From: a virus
Reading direction: 5' to 3' (one strand)
Length of the DNA stretch: 36,492 nt
IMG/VR virus record: IMGVR_UViG_3300034168_000727
Coordinates: 1-36,492 of that record
The notes beneath the pieces are model-generated. The model did no database searches. It was not told the DNA's origin and saw only the letters and a list, made by a program, of their open reading frames with translations. The translations under genes and the position numbers were made by a program. Of this stretch, positions 1-7,532 are shown one piece after another. The first letter of the stretch is position 1. Every line of letters starts with the position of its first letter.

Positions 1-89
1 TGGTGCATCCAACGATGGAGAGCGAATACAACGACATCGACCAGCGGCTCGCCGTCTGCAACACTCAATGGAAGGGAATAACTAAATGA
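1..89 (+). CDS. Portal protein, C-terminal end (duplicate of the gene ending at 36454)
   Basis: This is the last 29 codons and TGA stop of the portal gene, appearing a second time because the circular contig was cut inside it. The full gene is at 34379-36454. The stop at 87-89 overlaps the ATG of the next gene at 86 (ATGA), as in most junctions of this genome. It is not a separate gene. Confidence 0.9.
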   Translation, partial: VHPTMESEYNDIDQRLAVCNTQWKGITK

Positions 90-127
90 TCGCACAAGGC
101 ATCGCACTCGAAGCAAAGCGCCAATTT
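1..127. repeat. Left copy of a 127-bp exact terminal direct repeat
   Basis: Positions 1-127 are identical to 36366-36492. The repeat covers the last codons of the portal gene and the first 14 codons of the next gene, so it is ordinary coding sequence rather than a specialised phage end. A length of exactly 127 is the usual largest k-mer of short-read assemblers, so this is most likely the overlap left when a circular contig is written out linearly. The unique genome is then 36,365 bp. Confidence 0.95.
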
Positions 128-499
128 TTGATTGGCATGCACCAACCGACGGACACCTACAAGCTCGCCCTTTACGCTAGGCGCGCAAACATCGGGCCGG
201 CCACCGAGCACTACACCGACGAAGGAGAAGTGAGCGGCCAGGGCTACACTCGCGGCGGAATCACGCTCACCGGGTTCAAGGCTGAGATGGTCGGCAAAAA
301 CGCGGCGATTACTTTCGCGGATGTCAAGATCGACCGCGCTACCTTCACCGCGCACGGGGCTATGGTTTACAATGCCAGCAAAAACAACTCGGTGCTCTGC
401 ACCCTAAACTTCGGCAACGATCGTCCTGTCTTCGACGGTGCGTTTGAGATTCGCTTTCCTCAACCTAACGAAAATTCTGCTCTGATTTTATTCGCATAA
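86..499 (+). CDS. Conserved phage virion-type protein, function unknown
   Basis: The 137-residue protein starts at an ATG that overlaps the portal stop. A purine-rich stretch (GGAAGGGA) lies about 8 nt upstream and may act as a ribosome binding site. The body has the pattern TYKLALYAR, then a block around EVSGQGYTRGGITLTG, then TFTAHGAMVYNAS. From memory this arrangement recurs in small beta-rich proteins of many siphophages near head or fibre genes, usually unnamed. No catalytic motif, signal peptide or membrane segment is seen. Its place between portal and a beta-helix fibre suggests a structural or fibre-attachment role, but that is inference. Its first 14 codons are repeated at the right end of the window (36451-36492). 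Confidence 0.8.
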   Translation: MIAQGIALEAKRQFLIGMHQPTDTYKLALYARRANIGPATEHYTDEGEVSGQGYTRGGITLTGFKAEMVGKNAAITFADVKIDRATFTAHGAMVYNASKNNSVLCTLNFGNDRPVFDGAFEIRFPQPNENSALILFA

Positions 500-501
500 A
501 T

Positions 502-780
502 ATGAACGCCACAAACCCCATCACCATCGACGGCAAAACCTACGACCGCTACTCCATGACGCTCGCCGTTTCCGGACGCTACACCGCCCCCGACCAGCCG
601 GACGCCAGCGTTGTCCTCACCCTCACGCCCACACGTTTTGAAGGCGACCAGATCGAGCAAGCCGCCGAATCCCGCACAGTCCTCTTTGGCTCCCTCGCCG
701 TAGCCGACGACGACGCCCGCACCGCTGTCGCTGAAGTGCAAGCCGCCCTACAAAAATTCATCCTCGCGAAAGGACTCTAA
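502..780 (+). CDS. Hypothetical protein upstream of the fibre gene
   Basis: A 92-residue protein beginning 2 nt after the previous stop. There is no Shine-Dalgarno sequence; the leader is ATTCGCATAAAT. The N-terminal half (TIDGKTYDRYSMTLAVSG) looks like beta strands and the C-terminal third, from about residue 62, looks helical (RTAVAEVQAALQKFILAKG). Three nucleotides separate it from the beta-helix fibre gene, so it is probably co-translated with it. A small partner or assembly factor of the fibre is possible, but no family was recognised. Confidence 0.75.
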   Translation: MNATNPITIDGKTYDRYSMTLAVSGRYTAPDQPDASVVLTLTPTRFEGDQIEQAAESRTVLFGSLAVADDDARTAVAEVQAALQKFILAKGL

Positions 781-783
781 ACC

Positions 784-2919
784 ATGGCCATCCGCAAAGC
801 CGTCGCCACCGGAAACTGGAGCGCCACCGCCACATGGGACGGCGGTATCATCCCCAGCCTTGAAGACACCGTTTACGCAAACGGCTACACGGTAACCATC
901 GACCAAGCCATCGACCTCACAGGCTCCACCGTCGATCAATCCGGAAGTTTCATCCCCGGCCACATTTACGAGATCGTCAGCCTCGGCACGACAAACTTCG
1001 CCCTCACTGCGAATGCCATCGTCCCCGGCACAAACGCCACCACCGCTGTTGCAGTAACCGCTGCCATCGGCACCATCTTCCAAGCCGTCAACGCAGGCAC
1101 AGCCACCACAGGCACAGCCCGCCGCGTCGGCGCTCTGCTCAATTATGTGAACACCCCCATCTCCGTAGTCACGGGCGGAGGGTTCACGATGAGCGGGAAC
1201 CACAACATCACTGGGGCCTACATCCAAGCAGGCAGCGCAAACTGCCTCACCTTCACCAGCACCGCCACATCCACGCTCGCCGGATGCCGCGCCACAGGCT
1301 CCGCGTTCAACCTATCCACCCGCGCCATTTCCTTCGGCTCCACCGGAACGCTCACGCTCGACGGCATCATCGCGCTTGGCGGCAGGGTTACAGGAACAAC
1401 AGTTGCCAACGGCGGGCACGCAATTGAAAACACATCGACCGGAACAATTGACATCATCAATGCCAGCACGCTGACGGGTGGGGTTGGCGGGTTTGCTTTT
1501 GCGCTAAATAACAACAGCACAGGCACAGTTACTGTGACATCGGGAACTTTGAATGGTGGAACTGGAAGCACATCCTATTCAATAAACAACAATGTTGGCG
1601 GGAGTATTTCAATCACTTCAAGCTCGGCGCTTGGAGCCGGAAATTTCGTGCCAGCACTAAACAATAACGGAGTAGGAAGTTTTACAATCACATCTTCCAC
1701 ACTTACTGCTGGAACTGGAACAGGTGCATTTGCAATTCAAAATAGCAGCACAGGAAGTATCACGATAACATCAAGCACAATAACCGGAGGAAGCGGCAGC
1801 ACTGGACACGGCATTCAAAACGCCAGCACAGGCACAATCACCGTCACAACCAGCACGCTAACAGGCGGAAGCGGAGCAAATGCCCACGGCCTCAACAACG
1901 CCAGCACAGGCACAATCGTCTCCACAGGCGACATCACCGCCACCAACTCCGCGCATGGGTTGGCATCAGCCAGCACCGCCGCAAGCGTCAAAGTCAGCGG
2001 CTCATTTATCGGCAGCGCAAACGGATTTGCCGCCATCTACGCCAGCAAATTCCTCGTTGATCCCACCCCCGCCACCGCCAAAATCCGCCAAGCCAAAAAC
2101 GGCACCAGCACCTACAGTGACTTTTTCACCGCCGACAATGCCCTCACCCAAGCCGCCCCCGCCGATGTCCGCAGCGGCACTGTCTATGCCGATGGCAACC
2201 TCACAGGCACCTGTGCCGTCCCCGCCGCCGCCTCGGTTGGTTTCGGCGTCCCCGTCGATGCGACTACTGGCACGGCTGCACTCACGCCTGCGAGTGTGTG
2301 GGATCATTTACTCACTGCCATCACAACAAGCAGCACTATCGGCGCCCTTCTAAAAACAAACATCGACGCCACAATCTCAAGCCGCAGCACCGCCACCACC
2401 GCAGGCATCGCAGATGCCGTCTGGGATGAAGTTCTCAACGGCGCAACGCACAACATCGCAAGCTCGGCAGGCCGCAGGCTGCGCATTCTTGATGACGAGC
2501 GCATCATCACCGACGGGCAGGTTGTTGCCGCAGCGGCGAGCACCGTTACTCTCGAGCCGGTTGGCACACTGTGCGTGGGGCAGACGATCGTTGTAACCGA
2601 TCAGGATACAGGCGACAAGCAGGTGCGGTTTATTTTGATCTACGACACCGGCACAAACACGGCAACCGTTGACACGCCTTGGTGCAATATCCCAACCTCA
2701 GGCGACGAGTATCAGCTCACCACAGTTCGGGATCCGCTCATCACCCGCAACAACCATCCCGCCGGGACTCTCGGTTCAGAGATCGACGAGATGTATTTGA
2801 TCCACGGACTCAAAGACGGCGAGACCCTCACCGTCACGCCAACAAGCCGCACTGCCGGTGCCATCGCGCAAACGATCAGCGGTGACGGGACAACAACGAC
2901 AACAGTGAGCCGCGACTGA
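784..2919 (+). CDS. Beta-helix fibre/spike-like structural protein
   Basis: A 711-residue Gly/Ser/Thr/Asn-rich protein. The N-terminus (ATGNWSATATWDGG, residues 8-21) has the W-x-G and TVTI pattern that often opens phage right-handed beta-helix proteins. Residues about 56-110 carry a motif (GHIYEIVSLGTTNFAL) that I recall from aquatic phage fibres. Residues 215-393 hold six imperfect repeats of about 26 residues, typical of a solenoid. The C-terminal third has a WDEVLNG...AGRRL segment and a beta domain ending in PTSGDEYQL, both common in phage virion proteins. No catalytic residues were recognised. The gene lies between portal and protease, not after the tail module, so it may be a head fibre or capsid-bound adhesin rather than a tail spike. 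The start lacks a Shine-Dalgarno sequence (CTAAACC before ATGG). Confidence 0.85.
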   Translation: MAIRKAVATGNWSATATWDGGIIPSLEDTVYANGYTVTIDQAIDLTGSTVDQSGSFIPGHIYEIVSLGTTNFALTANAIVPGTNATTAVAVTAAIGTIFQAVNAGTATTGTARRVGALLNYVNTPISVVTGGGFTMSGNHNITGAYIQAGSANCLTFTSTATSTLAGCRATGSAFNLSTRAISFGSTGTLTLDGIIALGGRVTGTTVANGGHAIENTSTGTIDIINASTLTGGVGGFAFALNNNSTGTVTVTSGTLNGGTGSTSYSINNNVGGSISITSSSALGAGNFVPALNNNGVGSFTITSSTLTAGTGTGAFAIQNSSTGSITITSSTITGGSGSTGHGIQNASTGTITVTTSTLTGGSGANAHGLNNASTGTIVSTGDITATNSAHGLASASTAASVKVSGSFIGSANGFAAIYASKFLVDPTPATAKIRQAKNGTSTYSDFFTADNALTQAAPADVRSGTVYADGNLTGTCAVPAAASVGFGVPVDATTGTAALTPASVWDHLLTAITTSSTIGALLKTNIDATISSRSTATTAGIADAVWDEVLNGATHNIASSAGRRLRILDDERIITDGQVVAAAASTVTLEPVGTLCVGQTIVVTDQDTGDKQVRFILIYDTGTNTATVDTPWCNIPTSGDEYQLTTVRDPLITRNNHPAGTLGSEIDEMYLIHGLKDGETLTVTPTSRTAGAIAQTISGDGTTTTTVSRD
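1426..1962 (+). repeat. Six tandem imperfect repeats of about 78 bp in the fibre gene
   Basis: Each unit encodes about 26 residues opening with a [NQE]N-x-x-x-G block, followed by a T/S-rich strand and a GG-x-G turn. The six units begin near residues 215, 242, 268, 293, 319 and 345. The last is shorter (23 residues) and degenerate. Units four and five are the most alike, which suggests recent duplication. The array probably sets the length of the beta-solenoid. Confidence 0.8.
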
Positions 2920-3404
2920 TGACAATTCTTACAAGCCTGCTCATCGCTACGCAGGGCTTGCTGCCAAGCCCAACGCCGCTGTCGATCGGCACGCAGGGTT
3001 TGCTGCAAACACCGGGCGGTCCACCGCCCCCGCCGCCGGTAATCACTCCCGACCAAAGCGGCAACTTTGGCAGGTTCGGAAGATACGAAAAATCGCCAGT
3101 CATCGTCCGCGTCAACGGAGTCGTTGCTAGGATCGTCGGCTCGTCGGTCGAGATTCGGATTTCCGCTTGCATAACAAGCCCAGGCACGCAGGCGTGCATC
3201 GGCCTGCAGGCACCGTCGCAACATATCGGCGCGACCACCGATATAATCGGCTGCACGCAGAATCTCTCCGCATCCCGAATCAAGCCGCAAATCTCAACCG
3301 CATTCGAACTCGTGGGCTGCATCGAAGAAAATGAAGGCGAGATTCGTGCGCTCGCACAGGCAGCACTAGAGCGGTTCATCCTAGATTCCGAAACATTTTC
3401 TTGA
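2919..3404 (+). CDS. Hypothetical protein with a proline-rich linker
   Basis: A 161-residue protein whose ATG shares one base with the fibre stop (TGATG). The first 35 residues carry a twice-repeated ATQGLL/GTQGLL motif followed by a linker with six consecutive prolines. After that come about 70 residues with several cysteines that look beta-rich, and a short helical C-terminus (IRALAQAALERFIL). I recall similar 'TQGLL' leaders in small proteins next to phage fibres. It has no recognised domain. The tight coupling to the beta-helix gene suggests it caps, anchors or accompanies that fibre. It is the last gene before a 147-bp gap. Confidence 0.7.
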   Translation: MTILTSLLIATQGLLPSPTPLSIGTQGLLQTPGGPPPPPPVITPDQSGNFGRFGRYEKSPVIVRVNGVVARIVGSSVEIRISACITSPGTQACIGLQAPSQHIGATTDIIGCTQNLSASRIKPQISTAFELVGCIEENEGEIRALAQAALERFILDSETFS

Positions 3405-3551
3405 CGTCGGTTCCAGCTCTAGCGACACTTGCGCTCTCCCGTGGGATTCCGCTCGGCATGTGTCGAGATCGCCGGTTGTCGAACTAAATAGAAAAAGGGG
3501 GAGGCAACCAGCGGCGGGAGACCTTCCTTATTTTGACATCCGCGCCACGGC
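3405..3551. promoter_or_regulatory. 147-bp non-coding gap before the protease gene
   Basis: No convincing gene is seen here. An inverted repeat CGACAC/GTGTCG (3423-3428 and 3460-3465) has a 31-nt spacer and no T-run, so it is a weak terminator candidate at best. TTGACA occurs at 3533-3538, 13 nt before the protease ATG, matching the spacing seen at several other late genes. The gap separates the inserted fibre block from the head-maturation block, so a transcription start is plausible. Confidence 0.45.
3533..3538 (+). promoter_or_regulatory. TTGACA element 13 nt before the protease-scaffold start
   Basis: The hexamer TTGACA is followed by 13 nt and then ATG at 3552. The same core at 13-17 nt spacing precedes six other late genes. 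TATCAT lies 18 nt downstream but inside the gene, so a standard promoter would start within the coding sequence. The role is unknown; it could be a phage late-gene control element. Confidence 0.4.
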
Positions 3552-4418
3552 ATGGATATCATCGAAGGCGTCTCAATCATCAGCGTGGGCGAAGCGCGTG
3601 GGCACGACATGTATGTGGACATGCAGACCCTGCGCGAAGTCAAAGCTTGCGCAGAAGAGTATAAGGGCGGAGTCAAGGTCAATCTCAATCACGGTGCTGA
3701 TATCGAAGGCATCGTGGGCTACGCAGACAATTTTCGCATCGTCGGCGAGAAACTTCTTGCCGACATCAATCTGCTCAAGTCATCGCCGCACCGCGAGTAT
3801 GTCTACGAGATTTCTGAGAAGCTCCCCGACGCGTTCGGCGTTTCGATTGAGTTTGCTGGGCCGCTCCGCGAGATAGACGGCAAGCGGTTCGCGAGTTGCG
3901 AAGAGTTGTTTGCCGCAGCGATCGTTCAGACCCCGGCAGCTAACGCTACAGGGTTGTTTTCGTTCCAAGCGCGGGCTTCGCGAGTTGACAAATTTTCCCA
4001 ACAAATGGAAGACGCACCCAAACCGGAACTCGAAAACGGAGAAAACGAGATCAGCATCGCTGATATCGTTTCTCGCTTGGTCGCCCTTGAAACCGCCTTC
4101 GGCGATTACAAGAGCAAAATGGAGGAGATGCCTAAAGAAGAGATGGCTGAAGAGAAAAAGGACGAAGAGAGCGCAATGGCTGCTCAGTTCTCCACTCTCA
4201 ATTCCAAGCTTGACACGGTGATTAAAACCTTCGGAGCCGCTCCCATGAAAGGTTCCGCCGCTGCCGTCGGTAAATCCGACGAAGCACTCGATCTCAAGAA
4301 AGTGATCGAGAAGAAAACCGGCGAACTCGGTAGCCGCACCGCCGCTATCAAATTCGCAATGAATAACCACCCCGCCGAATACATCGCACTCCGCGATTCC
4401 AATCAGCTCAATTTCTAA
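3552..4418 (+). CDS. Capsid maturation protease fused to scaffold
   Basis: A 288-residue protein. Residues about 1-125 look like an HK97/S78-type prohead protease: His47 lies in VNLNHG and Ser98 in AFGVSIEF, a spacing of 51 residues that fits the catalytic His and Ser of that family. Residues about 130-230 are charged and rich in Glu, Lys and Ala, as expected of a coiled-coil scaffold, and the C-terminus is helical (residues 245-288). Fusion of protease and scaffold matches the lambda C/Nu3 arrangement and the position between portal and capsid genes. It should direct prohead assembly and then cleave the scaffold. The ATG at 3552 has no Shine-Dalgarno sequence. The protease assignment is from motif and context; the third catalytic residue was not identified. 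Confidence 0.85.
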   Translation: MDIIEGVSIISVGEARGHDMYVDMQTLREVKACAEEYKGGVKVNLNHGADIEGIVGYADNFRIVGEKLLADINLLKSSPHREYVYEISEKLPDAFGVSIEFAGPLREIDGKRFASCEELFAAAIVQTPAANATGLFSFQARASRVDKFSQQMEDAPKPELENGENEISIADIVSRLVALETAFGDYKSKMEEMPKEEMAEEKKDEESAMAAQFSTLNSKLDTVIKTFGAAPMKGSAAAVGKSDEALDLKKVIEKKTGELGSRTAAIKFAMNNHPAEYIALRDSNQLNF

Positions 4419-4430
4419 ATCCCACTCAAT

Positions 4431-4784
4431 ATGGCTACACAAATCGACAACACATTTCGCAGTCTCTCGTTCGCTTCGGCGATCTCTGCGAACACCCTCG
4501 TCCGCATTAGCGGAGACAATGCCGGAGCTGCTCTGGTAACCGCTGGCGAAGCCGTCGGTGTGACTCAAGAAGACGTCGCCGCCACCGGGGTCGGTGCGGT
4601 CAAGCTCTTCGGCCCAACTCAATTTGGGATCGTATCCCCAGGCCCAGTCACAGCGGGATCCAACGTATTCGCCACCACCGGCGGAGTGATCGTTGGCACG
4701 CTCGTTACATCCGGCCTGACACTCGGCACCGCCATCAACTCTGGCACAACCGGCGACATCGTCGAATACGCGGTCAAACTCTAA
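4431..4784 (+). CDS. Head decoration protein (DUF2190-like)
   Basis: A 117-residue, Gly/Ala/Thr/Val-rich beta protein with almost no aromatic or charged clusters. The pattern (NTLVRISGDNAG, then AVGVTQEDVAATG, then ending GDIVEYAVKL) resembles the DUF2190 family of capsid cement or decoration proteins. Its position directly before the major capsid gene is that of lambda gpD. It probably binds the outside of the expanded capsid and stabilises it. Start: ATGG behind an A/C-rich leader (CCCACTCAAT) with no Shine-Dalgarno sequence. It lies 12 nt after the protease stop and 12 nt before the capsid gene, in the same transcript. Confidence 0.75.
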   Translation: MATQIDNTFRSLSFASAISANTLVRISGDNAGAALVTAGEAVGVTQEDVAATGVGAVKLFGPTQFGIVSPGPVTAGSNVFATTGGVIVGTLVTSGLTLGTAINSGTTGDIVEYAVKL

Positions 4785-4796
4785 TCACCCACTACT

Positions 4797-5753
4797 ATGG
4801 TATCTTCTACTACAATTCGCGGAGACATTGCACAGGCCGTTTACGAAGGCCGCTCCAACAAGCAAAACCTTTTCATCGGCGCAGAAGTGATGCCGATCTA
4901 CGTGGCCGATATTCGCTCGGGCGAGTATCTCAAAATCAATCTCGGTCAGAGCGAAGCGTTGAATGACGATGCCACCAAGATCGCCGCTGGAGCCGCCTAT
5001 CCCCGCGTGTCCCGCAAGTTTGTCTCCGACACATTTGCCACCACCGAATACGGTCTTGAGGAAGTTCTCCCTGACGCCACCCAGCGTGATCTCGCTCGTT
5101 TCCTGGACGTCGAAGTTGCGGTCGCCGACATGCTTCTCAGCCAAATTCAAATTGGCCACGAAGCTCGCGTCGCTGCTCTCACCTACGCAGCTAACGGCAT
5201 CACCGCTATCTCAGGCACCGGCGCAACTGCCGCCTACTCCGAAGCGAATATCACAACCTTTGATCTTCCTGCCGACGTTGCCGCTGGCAAGTTGGAGCTC
5301 GCCAAATACGGTGTGCTTCCCAACACGCTGGTTCTCTCGGCCACATTGTTTGAGCGTGTTCGCCGCTCGACCAAAGTTCAAAACCAAATGTTCGGCGTCG
5401 TCGCCACTAACAGCACTCGTTTGCTCTCCGAGCAAGAGGTCGCTCAGGCGGTCGGAGTCGATCAGGTTCTCGTCGGTCGTGCTCCTAAAAACAGCGCGAA
5501 AAAAGGTCAGAGCTACAGCGGATCGTTCATTTGGGGCGACAGCTACATCGCTCTCGGCTACGTGGCTGGTGGTGAGTTTGCCGCTGGCGGATTTGGCCGC
5601 TCGATCCTCTGGGGTGCCGACTCCCCAGTCCCTTTCGTGACTGAGACCTATCGCGACGAAGCTCGTCGTAGCAACGTTCTGCGCGTGCGTCAGCACGTTT
5701 CAGAGAAGGTTGTTGACGGCAGCTCCATCATTCGCATTACGACTGGTCTGTAG
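4797..5753 (+). CDS. Major capsid protein
   Basis: A 318-residue protein, the typical length of HK97-fold capsid proteins without a delta domain. It follows the protease-scaffold and decoration genes, the canonical place. Features seen: an N-terminal arm, a helix around RDLARFLDVEVAVADMLLSQ (the spine-helix region), an LPNTLVLSATLFERVR segment near residue 180, the DQVLVGRA motif and a C-terminal stretch RRSNVLRVRQHVSEKVVDG. These match the general pattern of capsid proteins in which a 'DxVLVGxA' strand precedes a hydrophobic domain and a final beta strand. The assignment is from pattern and synteny. The leader (CACCCACTACT) has no Shine-Dalgarno sequence. A strong terminator lies about 50 bp downstream. 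Confidence 0.9.
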   Translation: MVSSTTIRGDIAQAVYEGRSNKQNLFIGAEVMPIYVADIRSGEYLKINLGQSEALNDDATKIAAGAAYPRVSRKFVSDTFATTEYGLEEVLPDATQRDLARFLDVEVAVADMLLSQIQIGHEARVAALTYAANGITAISGTGATAAYSEANITTFDLPADVAAGKLELAKYGVLPNTLVLSATLFERVRRSTKVQNQMFGVVATNSTRLLSEQEVAQAVGVDQVLVGRAPKNSAKKGQSYSGSFIWGDSYIALGYVAGGEFAAGGFGRSILWGADSPVPFVTETYRDEARRSNVLRVRQHVSEKVVDGSSIIRITTGL

Positions 5754-5801
5754 GCGCTGGCGTTGGTGTTTGTGGTATTGGTTGTTTTGGTTGTTCATAC
5801 C

Positions 5802-5834
5802 AAAAACCCACCCTTGAAAAAGGGTGGGTTTTTT
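5802..5834 (+). terminator. Rho-independent terminator after the capsid gene
   Basis: A perfect 14-bp stem (5802-5815 with 5820-5833), core CCCACCC/GGGTGGG flanked by A:T pairs, closed by a GAAA tetraloop (5816-5819) and running into a T6 tract. It ends the head-gene transcript and would limit read-through into the glycosyltransferase cassette. The flanking A and T tracts would also allow it to work on the opposite strand, although no gene is seen there. Confidence 0.93.
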
Positions 5835-5838
5835 GTTA

Positions 5839-5844
5839 TTGACA
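5839..5844 (+). promoter_or_regulatory. TTGACA element just after the terminator, before the glycosyltransferase cassette
   Basis: TTGACA starts 5 bp after the T-run of the capsid terminator and 17 nt before the ATG at 5862. A new transcript must begin near here if the terminator is efficient. No -10-like hexamer lies at 16-18 bp spacing before the start codon, so a plain sigma-70 reading is not supported. Confidence 0.45.
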
Positions 5845-5861
5845 TCACCACCCAAGCAGAC

Positions 5862-7532
5862 ATGAACCAAAAAAACCGCCTTGTCGCAGGCATGATTTGC
5901 GGCAACGAAGAAGAACGTATCGAGCGATGCGTTAAGTCCCTGCAAAAAGTATGCGATGAAATTGTTATCATTCGCGCCGTGGGATCACTGCAACCAGACG
6001 AGACGAAAAGCATCGCTAAAGGGCTCGGGTGCTACACCGGCGAGTATCTCAACTCGCCACTGTGTCGGCATTGGCCGCATCTCGATGACTTCGCCGCTGC
6101 GCGAAATATGGCATTTGAGAAAGCCTACGATCTGGCGAGCGAGAACGGTTGGGTTACATGGGCGGACTGCGACGACGTGCTCAAAGACAACATGGTGGAG
6201 CCAACGCTTAAGGCGCTACGAGACTGCCCGCCTGAGTGCGACTGGATCCTAAGCGACTACGTTATCCCAGAGCAGAACAAGCGCGCTCCCCGGGAGCGGT
6301 TTTTCCGTTATCACACCGGATGGTGGTGGCGCGCTGTGCATGAGAACGTCCACCCAACGAAAACGATCAAAATCCACATGCGCAGAGATGTTGAAATCCA
6401 CCACATGCCGCCGCTCGGTCAACGCAAAAGCAACGATCGCAACCAACGGATCTTGGAGTGGCAAGATCAATTCGCGCCGCACTGGAAATTCTACCTGCAC
6501 TACGAAAAGATGATCACCAACCAACGCGATCTCTCGCTGCGCTACGGCGCCGAAGCATTAGCGATGAAGGGACTCGACGGCGTGCATAAATACGAAACGC
6601 TCATGAATATGAGCAACATGACGGATGGAGACTCCGCGCTCCGCTTTGCGCAAGCCGCCCGCAAGCTCGATCCTGAACGCCGCGAAGCCGTCGCGCTTGA
6701 GGCTTCGATCCTGCTGGACGCAGGCAAGCCGGCCGAGTCGCTGGCGTTACTTGATGAGATGGATAAAATCCCAGTGCCGGCATTTACGCAGTGGACGCAC
6801 AAGGCCGAGTATTATGGTGGTAAAGCCAAGCAGCTCCGAGCTTGGGCGCTTAGAATGGCAGGTAAAAAGGAAGAAGCATTCAAGCTCGAAATGCAGGTGC
6901 TCGACGCAGCACCGCGTCCCCGCATCTCGTTGCTGCACGCTACGCGTGGGAGGCCGCTGCAGGCCGCGCAAAACATGAACCTGTGGCTCACTCGCGCAAG
7001 CAAGCCTGAGCGCGTGGAGCACATCTTCGCGGTCGATTCTGACGACGAGTCTGCAGCACTGCTGCAACGATTCGCGGGTGTTTGCCAACAACCGGACGGT
7101 TTTTCTGTCGGCGCTTGGAACCTGGCAGCCCAGCACAGCACCGGAGATATTCTTGTGCAGTTTTCTGATGACTTTGAATGCCCACCAGGGTGGGACGACA
7201 TGCTCGAAAGCCGCCTAGACATTTCGAAGGAAAAAGTGCTACATATTTCCGACGGCCACCGAACCGACGAGTTGCTGGCGATGGTTATCTGCACGCGGAA
7301 ATATTACAAAGCACATGGCCTATTTAATCCTCAATTCCGAAACCAATACAGCGACGCAGAGTTCACCGTTCGTGCCGCGAAGGTTGGCGCGATTGTTGAT
7401 GCTCGCGATATTGTTTGCGTCCATCACAACCCGGCTTTCGAGAATATTCCGACCGACGAAACCTATGCGAGAGTCAATGACCCGAAAGAATCAACCCGAG
7501 CAAAAGAAATATTTGAAAAACTAACAAAATGA
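5862..7532 (+). CDS. Two-domain GT-A glycosyltransferase with a TPR-like middle
   Basis: A 556-residue protein. The N-terminal GT2-like domain opens with LVAGMICGNEEERIERCVKS and has a DxD-type motif in WADCDD near residues 101-106. Residues about 240-360 look like TPR-type helical repeats. A second GT-A-like domain begins near residue 364 with ISLLHATRGRP and has FSDDF near 434-438. The reading frame stays open upstream to 5763, but that extension runs through the terminator, so the ATG at 5862 was chosen. Substrate and acceptor are unknown. Its place right after the capsid gene suggests virion-protein glycosylation, though host surface-glycan modification cannot be excluded. The second domain resembles the N-terminus of the next gene product. 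Confidence 0.82.
   Translation: MNQKNRLVAGMICGNEEERIERCVKSLQKVCDEIVIIRAVGSLQPDETKSIAKGLGCYTGEYLNSPLCRHWPHLDDFAAARNMAFEKAYDLASENGWVTWADCDDVLKDNMVEPTLKALRDCPPECDWILSDYVIPEQNKRAPRERFFRYHTGWWWRAVHENVHPTKTIKIHMRRDVEIHHMPPLGQRKSNDRNQRILEWQDQFAPHWKFYLHYEKMITNQRDLSLRYGAEALAMKGLDGVHKYETLMNMSNMTDGDSALRFAQAARKLDPERREAVALEASILLDAGKPAESLALLDEMDKIPVPAFTQWTHKAEYYGGKAKQLRAWALRMAGKKEEAFKLEMQVLDAAPRPRISLLHATRGRPLQAAQNMNLWLTRASKPERVEHIFAVDSDDESAALLQRFAGVCQQPDGFSVGAWNLAAQHSTGDILVQFSDDFECPPGWDDMLESRLDISKEKVLHISDGHRTDELLAMVICTRKYYKAHGLFNPQFRNQYSDAEFTVRAAKVGAIVDARDIVCVHHNPAFENIPTDETYARVNDPKESTRAKEIFEKLTK

Noticed and set aside
1-127. True direct terminal repeats as in T7-like phages
   Set aside because: The repeat is all coding, its length equals a standard assembler k-mer, and the portal gene reads through the join.
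748-1227. Long open frames on the minus strand opposite structural genes (for example 748-1227, 2712-3290, 3780-4622, 13143-14066)
   Set aside because: They lie opposite well-supported genes, their products have no protein-like patterns, and every supported gene is on the + strand.
1426-1962. CRISPR-like array
   Set aside because: The repeats are imperfect, in frame and about 78 bp without unique spacers; they are beta-solenoid repeats of the fibre gene.
3533-3562. Standard sigma-70 promoter at TTGACA 3533 with TATCAT 18 bp downstream
   Set aside because: The -10 and start of transcription would lie inside the protease gene, and the other TTGACA copies have no -10 at the proper spacing.
5763-5861. 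Upstream extension of the first glycosyltransferase
   Set aside because: The open frame runs through a perfect terminator hairpin and encodes a repetitive hydrophobic stretch. The ATG at 5862 follows a TTGACA element and starts the conserved domain.
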